Source of the DNA: Endobacterium cereale
GTDB lineage: Bacteria > Pseudomonadota > Alphaproteobacteria > Rhizobiales > Rhizobiaceae
Length of the DNA: 33,472 bases
Assembly (NCBI RefSeq): GCF_009617585.1
Contig: NZ_WIXI01000028.1
Location: 1 to 33,472, forward strand
Direction: 5' to 3'
Positions 26,177 through 33,472 of this stretch are shown one piece after another. The notes under the pieces were generated by a model, which worked only from the letters and a program-made list of their open reading frames with translations, was not told the DNA's origin and searched no databases. Both the position numbers and the translations under genes were made by a program. The stretch's first letter is position 1. Every line of letters begins with the position of its first letter.

Positions 26177-26482
26177 TTACCAGCTCGACTTAACAATGCC
26201 CGGCACCTTGCCGGAGTTACCAAGCTCACGAAGCGCGATACGCGACATTCCGAGCTTACGGTAGAAAGCGCGCGGACGACCGGTGACTTCGCAACGGTTG
26301 CGGATGCGCGTCTTCGAGCCGTCACGCGGCAGGGAAGCGAGCTTGACAGAAGCCTTGAACCGCTCTTCGATCGGAAGAGCCTGGTCCATGATGGTTGCCT
26401 TGAGAGCAGCACGCTTTACAGCGTGTGCGGCAACCGTCTTGCGGCGGCGCTTGTTCTTTTCAACTGCGCTGGTTTTCGCCAT
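26177..26482 (-). CDS. rpsN: 30S ribosomal protein S14 (zinc-free form)
   Basis: A 101-residue S14 of the long, zinc-independent type: the two CxxC knuckles of the short form are absent. [20 protein letters not shown] and the C-terminus [16 protein letters not shown] are diagnostic. Located in the 30S head with S3 and S10. Order rplE-rpsN-rpsH is the standard spc layout. Confidence 0.98.
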   Translation of the reverse strand: MAKTSAVEKNKRRRKTVAAHAVKRAALKATIMDQALPIEERFKASVKLASLPRDGSKTRIRNRCEVTGRPRAFYRKLGMSRIALRELGNSGKVPGIVKSSW

Positions 26483-26515
26483 ATCGTAGTTCCTTTTAAA
26501 CGCTTGTCGTTACGG

Positions 26516-27073
26516 TTACGTGCGGAACGGGAAGTTGAACTCTTTCAGAAGAGCCCGTGCTTCGTCGTCGCTGGTAGCCGTCGTGCAAACGATGATGTCC
26601 ATGCCCCACATCTGATCAACCTTGTCGTAGTTGATCTCCGGGAACACAATGTGTTCCTTCAAGCCCATGGCGAAGTTGCCACGGCCGTCGAAGGACTTCG
26701 GGTTCAGGCCGCGGAAGTCGCGAACGCGCGGAAGCGCGATGTTGACCAGACGATCCATGAACTCGTACATGCGGGCGCCGCGCAGGGTAACCTTCGCGCC
26801 GATCGGCATCTGTTCGCGGACCTTGAAGCCGGCGATAGAGTTGCGAGCCTTGGTGATGACCGGCTTCTGGCCGGCGATCGCTGCCAGATCCGCAGCAGCC
26901 ACGGTGGGCTTCTTCGAATCGGCGGTTGCTTCACCAACGCCCATGTTGATGACGATCTTGTCCAGCTTGGGGATCATCATTTCATTGGCGAACGAGAACT
27001 GTTCCTGCAGCGCTGCGCGGATGCGGGTAACGTATTCGGTCTTGAGCCTCGGCTCGTACTTGGACTCAGCCAT
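26516..27073 (-). CDS. rplE: 50S ribosomal protein L5
   Basis: A 185-residue L5, which binds 5S rRNA and contacts the P-site tRNA and S13. [19 protein letters not shown] opens it; [15 protein letters not shown], the [20 protein letters not shown] loop and [18 protein letters not shown] are family marks. Its first codons overlap the end of rplX by 8 bases, so it is translated by coupling with rplX. Confidence 0.98.
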   Translation of the reverse strand: MAESKYEPRLKTEYVTRIRAALQEQFSFANEMMIPKLDKIVINMGVGEATADSKKPTVAAADLAAIAGQKPVITKARNSIAGFKVREQMPIGAKVTLRGARMYEFMDRLVNIALPRVRDFRGLNPKSFDGRGNFAMGLKEHIVFPEINYDKVDQMWGMDIIVCTTATSDDEARALLKEFNFPFRT

Positions 27074-27374
27074 CGATCACATCTCCCGTACGCTTGGCCA
27101 CACGAACCTTCTTGCCGTCGACGACGGAGAAGCCAACGCGGGTCGGCTTGCCGTCTTTCGCGACGATCGCGATGTTCGACAGGTGGATCGATGCTTCTTT
27201 GTTGATGATGCCAGCTTCCTGCGTCTGTGTCTGACGCTGATGGCGCTTCACCATGTTGATGCCGCCGACGACCGCACGGTCTTCCTTCGGCAGAACCTGG
27301 AGCACTTCACCGGTACGACCCTTGTCCTTGCCGGTGAGTACGACGACGTTGTCGCCCTTCTTGATCTTCTGCAT
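27066..27374 (-). CDS. rplX: 50S ribosomal protein L24
   Basis: A 102-residue L24, an early 50S assembly initiator that binds the 5' end of 23S rRNA. The KOW motif [20 protein letters not shown] is at 4-23. [18 protein letters not shown] follows. It overlaps rplE by 8 bases, the largest overlap in the array. Confidence 0.98.
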   Translation of the reverse strand: MQKIKKGDNVVVLTGKDKGRTGEVLQVLPKEDRAVVGGINMVKRHQRQTQTQEAGIINKEASIHLSNIAIVAKDGKPTRVGFSVVDGKKVRVAKRTGDVIDG

Positions 27375-27386
27375 GGTTCTCGCTCC

Positions 27387-27755
27387 TTACAGTACTTCGG
27401 GAGCCAGCGAGATGATCTTCATGTGGTTCTTCGCACGAAGTTCGCGCGGAACCGGTCCGAAGATACGGGTGCCGATCGGCTCTTTTTTGTTGTCGATGAG
27501 GACCGCTGCGTTGTTATCGAAGCGGATGACGCTGCCGTCTGCGCGACGGATGTCCTTGGCGGTACGAACGACCACCGCCTTCATCACATCGCCCTTCTTG
27601 ACGCGGCCGCGCGGGATGGCTTCCTTGATCGAAACGACGATAATGTCGCCGACCGAAGCGTACTTGCGCTTGGAGCCGCCCAGCACCTTGATGCACATGA
27701 CACGACGTGCGCCGGAATTATCCGCCACGTCGAGGTTTGTTTGCATCTGAATCAT
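27387..27755 (-). CDS. rplN: 50S ribosomal protein L14
   Basis: A 122-residue L14, first gene of the spc cluster. [20 protein letters not shown] and [21 protein letters not shown] are diagnostic; the end IISLAPEVL is typical. L14 forms an intersubunit bridge with 16S rRNA. It follows a 235-base gap with a full terminator, so its own promoter is expected in 27760-27890, where no strong match to the -35/-10 consensus was found. Confidence 0.98.
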   Translation of the reverse strand: MIQMQTNLDVADNSGARRVMCIKVLGGSKRKYASVGDIIVVSIKEAIPRGRVKKGDVMKAVVVRTAKDIRRADGSVIRFDNNAAVLIDNKKEPIGTRIFGPVPRELRAKNHMKIISLAPEVL

Positions 27756-27889
27756 GTCAGGTCGCCTTCTCGTAAGGACCGAAACGGTTGGGCATGGAGC
27801 CCCCTATTCCGGCCATGGACATATTTTCATTTTTCGCGCGGGTTGGGTCTTGCCAAGGTGGTTTCCCCAACGGGACCTTCCCTACGCTG

Positions 27890-27923
27890 CAAAGCAAAAA
27901 GAACGCCCGTAAACCGGGCGTTC
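27890..27923 (-). terminator. Intrinsic terminator at the S10/spc boundary
   Basis: A 9-bp perfect stem, gaacgcccg at 27901-27909 and cgggcgttc at 27915-27923, with a 5-base loop. On the minus strand it runs into CTTTTTGCTTTG. It lies between rpsQ and rplN, the same point at which the E. coli S10 operon ends. Confidence 0.8.
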
Positions 27924-27952
27924 TCAGCCGATGGGCTGCTTCATACAGGTTT

Positions 27953-27980
27953 TTGCGGCAGACGCAAGGGCCTGCCGCAA
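27953..27980 (-). other. Second hairpin 3' of rpsQ
   Basis: ttgcggcag at 27953-27961 pairs perfectly with ctgccgcaa at 27972-27980, loop 10 bases, about 10 bases past the rpsQ stop. On the minus strand AAAACC follows, so it cannot terminate by itself. With the terminator 30 bases further it makes a tandem hairpin 3' end for the S10 transcript. Confidence 0.55.
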
Positions 27981-27990
27981 GTCTGTGGGC

Positions 27991-28227
27991 TTAAGCCTGG
28001 GCAGAAATAACTTTCCAGGTCTTGTCCTTGGAGATCGGTGCGCATTCCTCGATGGAAACGACATCACCAATCTTGTACTGGTTGGTTTCGTCATGCGCCT
28101 TGTACTTCTTCGAACGGCGAACCGTCTTCTGAAGCAGCGGATGAGCGAATCGGCGCTCGACGCGGACAACAACGGTCTTCTCGTTCTTGTCGGAAACGAC
28201 TACGCCCTGCAGAATGCGTTTTGGCAT
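27991..28227 (-). CDS. rpsQ: 30S ribosomal protein S17
   Basis: A 78-residue S17, last gene of the S10 cluster. An early-binding protein of the 30S body. [20 protein letters not shown] and the [21 protein letters not shown] segment are diagnostic. It follows rpmC by 11 bases. Confidence 0.98.
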   Translation of the reverse strand: MPKRILQGVVVSDKNEKTVVVRVERRFAHPLLQKTVRRSKKYKAHDETNQYKIGDVVSIEECAPISKDKTWKVISAQA

Positions 28228-28238
28228 ATTATTCTTCC

Positions 28239-28439
28239 TTAGGCCTTGGCTTCTGCCGCCTTCTGGCGGGCAATGGTCTTCACGCGAGCGATGTCCTTGC
28301 GGACTTCGTTGATGCGGGAGCTCTTCTCAAGCTGGTTCGTCGCCTTCTGGAAGCGCAGGTTGAACTGCTCTTTCTTCAGGTCAGCGAGCTTATCCTTGAG
28401 CTGATCGGCCGTCAGGCCGCGTACTTCTTCGGCTTTCAT
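28239..28439 (-). CDS. rpmC: 50S ribosomal protein L29
   Basis: A 66-residue L29, a helical hairpin beside the nascent-chain exit tunnel and part of the docking site for SRP and trigger factor. The start at 28439 ([14 protein letters not shown]) has GGAGAG 5-6 bases upstream; a longer frame to 28583 is an artefact. [18 protein letters not shown] is typical. Confidence 0.97.
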   Translation of the reverse strand: MKAEEVRGLTADQLKDKLADLKKEQFNLRFQKATNQLEKSSRINEVRKDIARVKTIARQKAAEAKA

Positions 28440-28450
28440 CGTGCCTCTCC

Positions 28451-28864
28451 TTACTCTGCGATGCGCTGAACAAAGCGCGTCGTGACCGAGAGCTTGGCAG
28501 AGCCGAGGCGCAGGGCCTCGCGCGCGATTTCTTCCGAAACGCCGTCGATCTCGAACATGATACGACCAGGCTTGACCTTGCAAGCCCAGTATTCAACAGA
28601 ACCCTTGCCCTTACCCATACGAACTTCGGTGGGCTTGGCAGTAACCGGGACGTCAGGGAAGACGCGGATCCATACACGGCCCGCGCGCTTCATGTAACGT
28701 GTGATCGCGCGGCGAGCCGCTTCGATCTCGCGAGCGTTCACGCGGTTCGGTTCCTGAGCCTTCAGGCCGAACTCGCCGAATGCCAGATCAAAGCCGCCCT
28801 TTGCGACGCCCTTGATGCGGCCCTTAAACTGCTTGCGGAACTTGGTACGCTTTGGCTGCAACAT
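28451..28864 (-). CDS. rplP: 50S ribosomal protein L16
   Basis: A 137-residue L16, which positions the A-site tRNA elbow. [19 protein letters not shown] and the [20 protein letters not shown] segment are diagnostic. Starts 38 bases after rpsC. Confidence 0.98.
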   Translation of the reverse strand: MLQPKRTKFRKQFKGRIKGVAKGGFDLAFGEFGLKAQEPNRVNAREIEAARRAITRYMKRAGRVWIRVFPDVPVTAKPTEVRMGKGKGSVEYWACKVKPGRIMFEIDGVSEEIAREALRLGSAKLSVTTRFVQRIAE

Positions 28865-28902
28865 TTTATTACTTCTCCGAGCTTATCTTTCGCCAGCGAT
28901 AA

Positions 28903-29637
28903 TCAAGCGTTTTCGCGTTCGCGGCGTCCGCCGCGATCGTTGCGTTCGCGGCTTGCCGGACCCTGTGCGTCGCCTTCAAGGCCACGACGTTCGGAAGCCA
29001 TCGGATCGTGCTCAAGGATTTCGCCCTTGAAGATCCAAACCTTGATGCCGCAGATACCGAATGCGGTAGTGGCTTCAGCCGTACCGTAGTCGATGTCAGC
29101 GCGCAGGGTGTGAAGCGGCACGCGACCTTCGCGGTACCATTCGGTACGCGCGATTTCAGCACCACCGAGACGGCCGGCGCAGGTGATCTTGATGCCTTCG
29201 GCGCCGAGACGCATGGCCGACTGAACGGCACGCTTCATCGCACGGCGGAAAGCCACGCGACGCTCGAGCTGCTGGGCGATCGACTGACCGACCAGCGTGG
29301 CATCGATTTCCGGCTTGCGTACTTCAACGATGTTGAGGTGCGTTTCCGAAGAGGTCATCGTCGAGATCGCCTTGCGGAGCTTCTCGATGTCTGCACCCTT
29401 CTTGCCGATGATCAGACCCGGGCGAGCCGAGTGGATCGTAACGCGGCACTTCTTGTGCGGACGCTCGATGACCACCTTGGCGATGCCGGCCTGCTTCAGC
29501 TCGGACATCAGGTAAGCGCGGATCTTCAGGTCTTCATGGAGCAGCTGGCCGTATTCGGCGTTGTCGGCGAACCAACGGCTGTCCCAGGTACGGTTAATGC
29601 CGAGGCGGAAACCGATAGGATTGATTTTCTGACCCAT
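28903..29637 (-). CDS. rpsC: 30S ribosomal protein S3
   Basis: A 244-residue S3, forming the mRNA entry tunnel with S4 and S5. [20 protein letters not shown] opens it; the KH domain with its GKKG loop ([15 protein letters not shown]) is near 73-87. The C-terminal 30 residues are a basic/acidic low-complexity tail ([16 protein letters not shown]) beyond the E. coli protein. Its ATG overlaps the rplV stop by one base (TAATG). Confidence 0.98.
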   Translation of the reverse strand: MGQKINPIGFRLGINRTWDSRWFADNAEYGQLLHEDLKIRAYLMSELKQAGIAKVVIERPHKKCRVTIHSARPGLIIGKKGADIEKLRKAISTMTSSETHLNIVEVRKPEIDATLVGQSIAQQLERRVAFRRAMKRAVQSAMRLGAEGIKITCAGRLGGAEIARTEWYREGRVPLHTLRADIDYGTAEATTAFGICGIKVWIFKGEILEHDPMASERRGLEGDAQGPASRERNDRGGRRERENA

Positions 29638-30026
29638 TATGCGGCCTCCCCTTTTTCCTCGACTTCGCGAACGACGATCGTCAGATGCGCGAACGGCTTT
29701 TCAATGCGCGAGGCGCGGCCGCGACCACGAGCGTGGAAACGCTTCATGGTGATCGACTTGCCGACGTAAGCTTCCGCTACGATCAGGGTGTCGACGTCGA
29801 GGTCGTGGTTGTTTTCGGCGTTGGCGATAGCAGACTCGAGAGTCTTCTTCACCTGGCCGGAAATGCGCTTGCGCGAAAATTCCAGCTCTGCCAGGGCGCG
29901 TTCAACCTTCTTGCCACGGATCATGGCAGCGACGAGGTTGAGCTTCTGCGGGCTGACGCGAAGCGTGCGGGCGACTGCCTGTGCTTCGTTGTCCTTCAGC
30001 CGGCGTTCGGTCTTAGCCTTCGCCAT
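29637..30026 (-). CDS. rplV: 50S ribosomal protein L22
   Basis: A 129-residue L22, whose long beta hairpin lines the exit tunnel and influences macrolide binding. A basic N-terminal extension of about 15 residues ([16 protein letters not shown]) precedes the core ([20 protein letters not shown]). The hairpin region [19 protein letters not shown] is intact, with no deletion of the kind seen in macrolide resistance. Coupled to rpsC. Confidence 0.98.
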   Translation of the reverse strand: MAKAKTERRLKDNEAQAVARTLRVSPQKLNLVAAMIRGKKVERALAELEFSRKRISGQVKKTLESAIANAENNHDLDVDTLIVAEAYVGKSITMKRFHARGRGRASRIEKPFAHLTIVVREVEEKGEAA

Positions 30027-30028
30027 GG

Positions 30029-30307
30029 TTACTTCCTCTTCGCCTTCTTGTCCGCACCGTGACCGTAATAGGTACGGGTCGGGGAGAACTCACCGAACTT
30101 GTGACCGACCATGTCTTCATTGACGCTGACCGGTACATGCTTGCTGCCGTTGTAGACGCCGAACGTCAGACCAACAAACTGCGGGAGGATCGTGGAGCGA
30201 CGGCTCCAGATCTTGATAACTTCTGCACGTCCGCCTTCGCGCACCTTCTCAGCCTTCTTGAGAAGATAGCCGTCAACAAACGGGCCTTTCCATACTGAAC
30301 GAGCCAT
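30029..30307 (-). CDS. rpsS: 30S ribosomal protein S19
   Basis: A 92-residue S19 of the 30S head, contacting S13. [20 protein letters not shown] and [20 protein letters not shown] are diagnostic. Only 2 bases separate it from rplV and 15 from rplB. Confidence 0.98.
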   Translation of the reverse strand: MARSVWKGPFVDGYLLKKAEKVREGGRAEVIKIWSRRSTILPQFVGLTFGVYNGSKHVPVSVNEDMVGHKFGEFSPTRTYYGHGADKKAKRK

Positions 30308-30322
30308 TTCCTGACTTCCCTC

Positions 30323-31159
30323 TTACTTCTTACGAGCGTGACGCGAGCGCATGATGAACTTGTCCGTGGACTTGTTCGAGCGCGTGCGCTTGCCCTTGGT
30401 GGGCTTGCCCCAAGGCGAAACCGGGTGACGGCCACCGGAGGTGCGACCTTCACCACCGCCGTGCGGGTGGTCTACCGGGTTCATGACGACGCCGCGGTTA
30501 TGCGGACGCTTGCCACGCCAAACGGTACGACCGGCCTTGCCGTCGTTGATGTTGCCGTGGTCCGGGTTGGATACGGCACCAACGGTACCGAGGCACGAAC
30601 CCGGGACGAGACGCTGCTCACCAGAGTTCAGACGAAGGATAGCCATGCCGGCATCGCGGCCGACCAGCTGTACGTAGGTGCCAGCCGAACGAGCGATCTG
30701 ACCACCCTTGCCCGGCTTCATTTCGACGTTGTGAACGATCGAACCAACCGGGATGTACTGCAGGGGCATGGTGTTGCCCGGCTTCACGTCGACAGCCTTG
30801 TTGGAAGCGATGACCTTGTCGCCGGCAGCGAGGCGCTGCGGAGCGAGGATGTAGGCCTGTTCGCCGTCCGTGTAGGTGACGAGCGCGATAAACGCCGTGC
30901 GGTTAGGGTCATATTCCAGACGCTCGACCGTGCCTTCAACGTCAAACTTACGACGCTTGAAGTCGACCAGGCGGTAGGTACGCTTGTGACCGCCGCCGAT
31001 GAAGCGGGCAGTAATACGACCGTTGTTGTTACGACCGCCGCTCTTGGACAGACCTTCCGTCAGCGACTTGACCGGCTTGCCCTTCCAGAGGCCCGAACGG
31101 TCGACGATGACCAGCTGGCGCTGGCTCGGGGTCGTCGGATTGTAGCTTTTCAATGCCAT
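30323..31159 (-). CDS. rplB: 50S ribosomal protein L2
   Basis: A 278-residue L2, required for subunit association and peptidyl-transferase structure. The conserved loop [20 protein letters not shown] begins at residue 226; His231 corresponds to the key histidine 229 of E. coli. [20 protein letters not shown] opens it and the basic tail ([19 protein letters not shown]) closes it. Confidence 0.99.
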   Translation of the reverse strand: MALKSYNPTTPSQRQLVIVDRSGLWKGKPVKSLTEGLSKSGGRNNNGRITARFIGGGHKRTYRLVDFKRRKFDVEGTVERLEYDPNRTAFIALVTYTDGEQAYILAPQRLAAGDKVIASNKAVDVKPGNTMPLQYIPVGSIVHNVEMKPGKGGQIARSAGTYVQLVGRDAGMAILRLNSGEQRLVPGSCLGTVGAVSNPDHGNINDGKAGRTVWRGKRPHNRGVVMNPVDHPHGGGEGRTSGGRHPVSPWGKPTKGKRTRSNKSTDKFIMRSRHARKK

Positions 31160-31171
31160 GATCTAATTCCC

Positions 31172-31465
31172 TCAGAGGCCCGTGGACACGTCGATGGACT
31201 GGCCTTCGGCGAGCGTCACGATAGCCTTCTTGACGTCCTTCTGCTTGCCGGTGAAGCCCTTGAAGCGCTTTACCTTGCCCTTGCGGACCAGCGTGTTGAC
31301 GGCAGTGACCTTTACGCCAAAGAGAGCTTCCACAGCAGCCTTGATTTCAGGCTTGGAGGCAGTCTTGGCAACGTTGAAGACGATCTGGTTCTGCTCGGAT
31401 ACCAGCGTCGACTTTTCGGTGATCGACGGAGAGACGATCACGTCGTAGTGGCGAATATCGATCAC
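31172..31465 (-). CDS. rplW: 50S ribosomal protein L23
   Basis: A 97-residue L23 beside the tunnel exit, the main trigger-factor and SRP docking protein. It starts at a GTG (31463-31465), not an ATG, and this overlaps the rplD TGA by 4 bases (GTGA). [20 protein letters not shown] and the loop [20 protein letters not shown] are diagnostic. Coupled translation from rplD compensates for the weaker start. Confidence 0.98.
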   Translation of the reverse strand: MIDIRHYDVIVSPSITEKSTLVSEQNQIVFNVAKTASKPEIKAAVEALFGVKVTAVNTLVRKGKVKRFKGFTGKQKDVKKAIVTLAEGQSIDVSTGL

Positions 31466-32082
31466 TTGAAACGCTCCTCGAGGGCTTCAACCGCAGCCTT
31501 GGAAAGCACGAGCTTGCCGCGACGCAGGATGTCGTAAACATTGATGCCCTGTACCGGCAGAACGTCCACGTTCGGGATGTTCTGGGCAGCGAGCTTGAAG
31601 TTGCCGTCCAGTTCGGCACCGCCGATGAACAGCGCGTTGGTCAGGCCGAGCGAAGCGAACGTGCCGACGAGGCCCTTGGTCTTTGCTTCAGCAGCAACCA
31701 GGTCATCGATAACGATCAGATCTTCAGACTTCAGCTTGGCCGACAGGGCGTGACGCAGAGCAAGCGCACGAACCTTCTTGGGAAGGTCGATTGCGTGGCT
31801 GCGGGATACCGGGCCGTGAGCCTTACCACCACCACGGAACTGCGGAGCGCGAGCCGAATGGTGACGAGCGCGGCCCGTACCCTTCTGCTTGAACATCTTG
31901 GCGCCGGTGCGGGATACTTCCGCACGGGTCAGCGTCTGATGCGTGCCCTGCTGCTTCTTGGCAAGCTGGTAGCGAACCATACGGGCGAGGATGTCCTCGC
32001 GCGGGTCGAGGCCGAAGATCGCGTCGGACAGGGAAACCTTGCCGGCGTCTTTACCCTCGAGGGTCTTGACGTTGAATTCCAT
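31462..32082 (-). CDS. rplD: 50S ribosomal protein L4
   Basis: A 206-residue L4. Start at 32082 ([16 protein letters not shown]); a longer frame to 32163 is an artefact. The tunnel loop with [20 protein letters not shown] is intact. In E. coli L4 also represses the S10 operon by binding the rpsJ leader; a leader hairpin exists here but the link is inference. Coupled to rplW. Confidence 0.98.
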   Translation of the reverse strand: MEFNVKTLEGKDAGKVSLSDAIFGLDPREDILARMVRYQLAKKQQGTHQTLTRAEVSRTGAKMFKQKGTGRARHHSARAPQFRGGGKAHGPVSRSHAIDLPKKVRALALRHALSAKLKSEDLIVIDDLVAAEAKTKGLVGTFASLGLTNALFIGGAELDGNFKLAAQNIPNVDVLPVQGINVYDILRRGKLVLSKAAVEALEERFK

Positions 32083-32095
32083 TTGCTTGGCTCCC

Positions 32096-32737
32096 TTACT
32101 TCGCGGCCGACTTGACGGCATCGCGGACGATGATCCAAGCGCCCTTCGAACCGGGAACGGCACCCTTTACGAGGATCAGACCGCGATCTTCGTCGGTGGA
32201 TACAACTTCCAGATTCTGCGTGGTAACGCGGGTCGAACCCATGTGACCAGCCATGCGCTTGCCCTTCCAGACCTTGCCCGGATCCTGGTTGTTACCAGTC
32301 GAACCGTGCGAACGGTGCGAAACGGACACACCGTGCGTGGCACGAAGACCGCCGAAGTTATGGCGCTTCATGGCACCGGCAAAACCCTTACCGATCGAGG
32401 TACCAGTCACGTCGACCAGCTGGCCGGCGGAGAAGTGGCTCGCAGTCAGCGTGGAGCCGACATCGATGAGGTTGTCGGTGGATACGCGAAACTCGACGAG
32501 CTTCGCCTTTGGCTCGACTTCGGCCACGGCGAAATGACCGCGCAGAGCCTTTGTCGTGTTCTTGACCTTGGCAGCACCAGCACCAAGCTGGACAGCCGTA
32601 TAGCCGTTCTTTTCGTCGGTACGCTGGGCTACCACCTGGCAGTTTTCCATGCGCAGTACCGTTACCGGGATATGCTCGCCGGCGTCGTTGTAGACGCGGG
32701 TCATCCCAACTTTCTGTGCAATTACACCTGAACGCAT
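32096..32737 (-). CDS. rplC: 50S ribosomal protein L3
   Basis: A 213-residue L3, an early 50S assembly protein reaching the peptidyl-transferase centre. The start [18 protein letters not shown] at 32737 has AAGGA about 9 bases upstream; the ATG 18 bases earlier is not preceded by one. The W-loop region [20 protein letters not shown] contains the Gln that PrmB methylates in E. coli. Confidence 0.98.
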   Translation of the reverse strand: MRSGVIAQKVGMTRVYNDAGEHIPVTVLRMENCQVVAQRTDEKNGYTAVQLGAGAAKVKNTTKALRGHFAVAEVEPKAKLVEFRVSTDNLIDVGSTLTASHFSAGQLVDVTGTSIGKGFAGAMKRHNFGGLRATHGVSVSHRSHGSTGNNQDPGKVWKGKRMAGHMGSTRVTTQNLEVVSTDEDRGLILVKGAVPGSKGAWIIVRDAVKSAAK

Positions 32738-32772
32738 CGGTTCAATCCTTCTCACTCACCCGAGACGAGGTC

Positions 32773-33081
32773 TCAGAGCTTGATTTCCACGTCGACACCA
32801 GCGGCGAGGTCGAGCTTCATCAAAGCATCGACTGTCTGGGGCGTCGGATCGACGATGTCGAGCAGGCGCTTGTGCGTGCGCATTTCAAACTGCTCGCGGC
32901 TTTTCTTATCGACGTGGGGAGACCGGTTGACCGTAAACTTCTCGATGCGAGTCGGAAGCGGAACGGGGCCCCGGACGCTAGCTCCGGTGCGCTTCGCCGT
33001 CGACACGATCTCGCGCGTGGAAGCGTCGAGAATACGATGATCGAATGCCTTAAGGCGAATGCGGATATTTTGGCCGTTCAT
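32773..33081 (-). CDS. rpsJ: 30S ribosomal protein S10
   Basis: A 102-residue S10, first gene of the S10 cluster and also a partner of NusB in antitermination (NusE). [20 protein letters not shown] and [20 protein letters not shown] are diagnostic. AAGGA lies 10 bases before the ATG. It has its own promoter candidate upstream and is separated from tuf by a terminator. Confidence 0.98.
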
Positions 33082-33086
33082 TCGAC

Positions 33087-33109
33087 GTTATCCTTGTTAT
33101 CTTGTTATC
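33087..33109 (-). repeat. Three GATAAC repeats in the rpsJ leader
   Basis: On the minus strand GATAAC occurs at 33104-33109, 33096-33101 and 33087-33092, spaced 8 and 9 bases, ending 6 bases before the rpsJ ATG. The last copy overlaps the AAGGA ribosome binding site. It is AT-rich and probably unstructured. Confidence 0.7.
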
Positions 33110-33133
33110 CGTACGCATGAAAACAGCATACGG
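33109..33133 (-). promoter_or_regulatory. Leader hairpin of rpsJ
   Basis: ccgtacgc at 33109-33116 pairs with gcatacgg at 33126-33133 (one G-U pair), loop 9 bases. It lies in the short leader between the promoter candidate and rpsJ. It could be the autoregulatory target of a ribosomal protein, but it does not resemble the larger E. coli L4-binding leader. Confidence 0.45.
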
Positions 33134-33141
33134 GCTCTTCT

Positions 33142-33169
33142 TACCTAAAGGCGGGACCACCGGTGTCAA
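33142..33169 (-). promoter_or_regulatory. Promoter candidate of the S10 operon
   Basis: On the minus strand TTGACA at 33164-33169 and TAGGTA at 33142-33147, spacer 16 bases. The -35 is a perfect match, the -10 moderate. Transcription would start near 33135, giving a leader of about 54 bases. Confidence 0.5.
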
Positions 33170-33210
33170 AGATCGAGAGAGACCCCGGCGAACCGTGGCT
33201 CTTTCCAGTC

Positions 33211-33229
33211 TTCGGGTCCGTCAGGACCC
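33211..33229 (-). other. 6-bp hairpin upstream of the S10 promoter candidate
   Basis: gggtcc at 33214-33219 and ggaccc at 33224-33229 with a GTCA loop, in the 314-base tuf-rpsJ gap. It is upstream of the proposed promoter, so would only be transcribed by readthrough from tuf. A smaller aggc-cgaa-gcct repeat (33262-33273) lies beside it. Confidence 0.35.
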
Positions 33230-33367
33230 ACCTTTATATTGATTTGCAGCAGACGATTCGAAGGCCGAAGCCTCATCTCACTGCGCTCACGCGCCATCTG
33301 CTACATTTTTATGTCATACGCAAGAGTTTACCGCCCCTGCGCATGAAAAAAGCATGAATAAAGGATA

Positions 33368-33389
33368 AAGGCGCCGTCTCCGGCGCCTT
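33368..33389 (-). terminator. Terminator of tuf
   Basis: A perfect 9-bp stem, aaggcgccg at 33368-33376 and cggcgcctt at 33381-33389, closed on the minus strand by a GAGA tetraloop and followed by TATCCTTTATT. It starts 7 bases past the tuf stop. The T-tract is interrupted but the stem is strong. Confidence 0.75.
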
Positions 33390-33395
33390 CAGCCA

Positions 33396-33472
33396 TTAAG
33401 CGATGATCGAGGCAACGATGCCGGCGCCGACGGTACGGCCGCCTTCGCGGATAGCGAAGCGCAGCTTTTCTT
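33396..33472 (-). CDS. tuf: Elongation factor Tu, C-terminal end (partial)
   Basis: The last 25 codons of a gene that continues beyond the window. The product ends KLRFAIREGGRTVGAGIVAS-IIA, the invariant C-terminus of bacterial EF-Tu, the GTPase that brings aminoacyl-tRNA to the ribosome. A tuf copy next to rpsJ fits the str-S10 order of rhizobia; these genomes often have a second tuf elsewhere. Confidence 0.97.
   Translation of the reverse strand, partial: EKLRFAIREGGRTVGAGIVASIIA

Noticed and set aside
24755..27205. An 816-codon open frame on the plus strand
   Set aside because: It is antisense to rplR, rplF, rpsH, rpsN and part of rplE. Codon bias in those genes removes stops from the opposite strand; the translation shows no family.

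Overview
The window looks like a chromosomal segment from the Rhizobiaceae (Alphaproteobacteria), most likely Agrobacterium or Rhizobium. Evidence for this: the ribosomal super-operon has the alphaproteobacterial order, with adk between secY and rpsM, no rpsD between rpsK and rpoA, and no rpmJ after secY. Coding DNA is GC-rich. An alphaproteobacterial EcfG-type stress promoter is present, and several families common in rhizobia occur (Omp25/31-like porin, DUF1883, DUF1902, DUF4112, DUF817, 'PhnA-like' membrane protein). I saw no insertion sequence, prophage, CRISPR array, rRNA or tRNA.

Left part (1-18300) is a mosaic of short transcription units. It opens with a small hypothetical ORF and a frameshifted XRE-type antitoxin gene. 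Next come a second-type signal peptidase I with extra N-terminal membrane segments, an Omp25/31-like porin, about 1 kb without a convincing gene, and an acyltransferase. A stress-regulated pair follows: a 25-residue membrane peptide and a 296-residue membrane protein behind a GGAAC-N16-TGTT promoter. Then come a ketopantoate reductase-like gene, a DUF1883 protein, and the degP-like protease/rarA pair, followed by a YkvA-like protein, an LprI-like protein translationally coupled to an unknown protein, and ilvD. A decayed DUF1902/HicA toxin-antitoxin pair and DUF4112 precede the msrPQ periplasmic methionine sulfoxide repair system, then DUF817 and DUF2809 membrane proteins.

Right part (18375-33472) is read leftward. 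It holds the end of tuf, the S10 cluster (rpsJ, rplC, rplD, rplW, rplB, rpsS, rplV, rpsC, rplP, rpmC, rpsQ), the spc cluster (rplN, rplX, rplE, rpsN, rpsH, rplF, rplR, rpsE, rpmD, rplO, secY, adk) and the alpha cluster (rpsM, rpsK, rpoA, rplQ), ending at a clear intrinsic terminator. Genes are mostly 0-40 bases apart or overlapping. Seven gaps of 126-235 bases break the array, and every one contains an inverted repeat. The S10/spc boundary holds a full terminator, so the S10 and spc units appear to be transcriptionally separable as in E. coli. The rpsJ leader carries a promoter candidate, a hairpin and three GATAAC repeats.

The core genes are ordinary. The parts most worth a second look are the EcfG-driven micro-membrane-protein pair, the leftward terminator and 22-codon ORF upstream of DUF1883, the two decayed toxin-antitoxin remnants, the 1-kb gene-poor stretch at 2683-3669, and the systematic hairpins in the ribosomal operon gaps.
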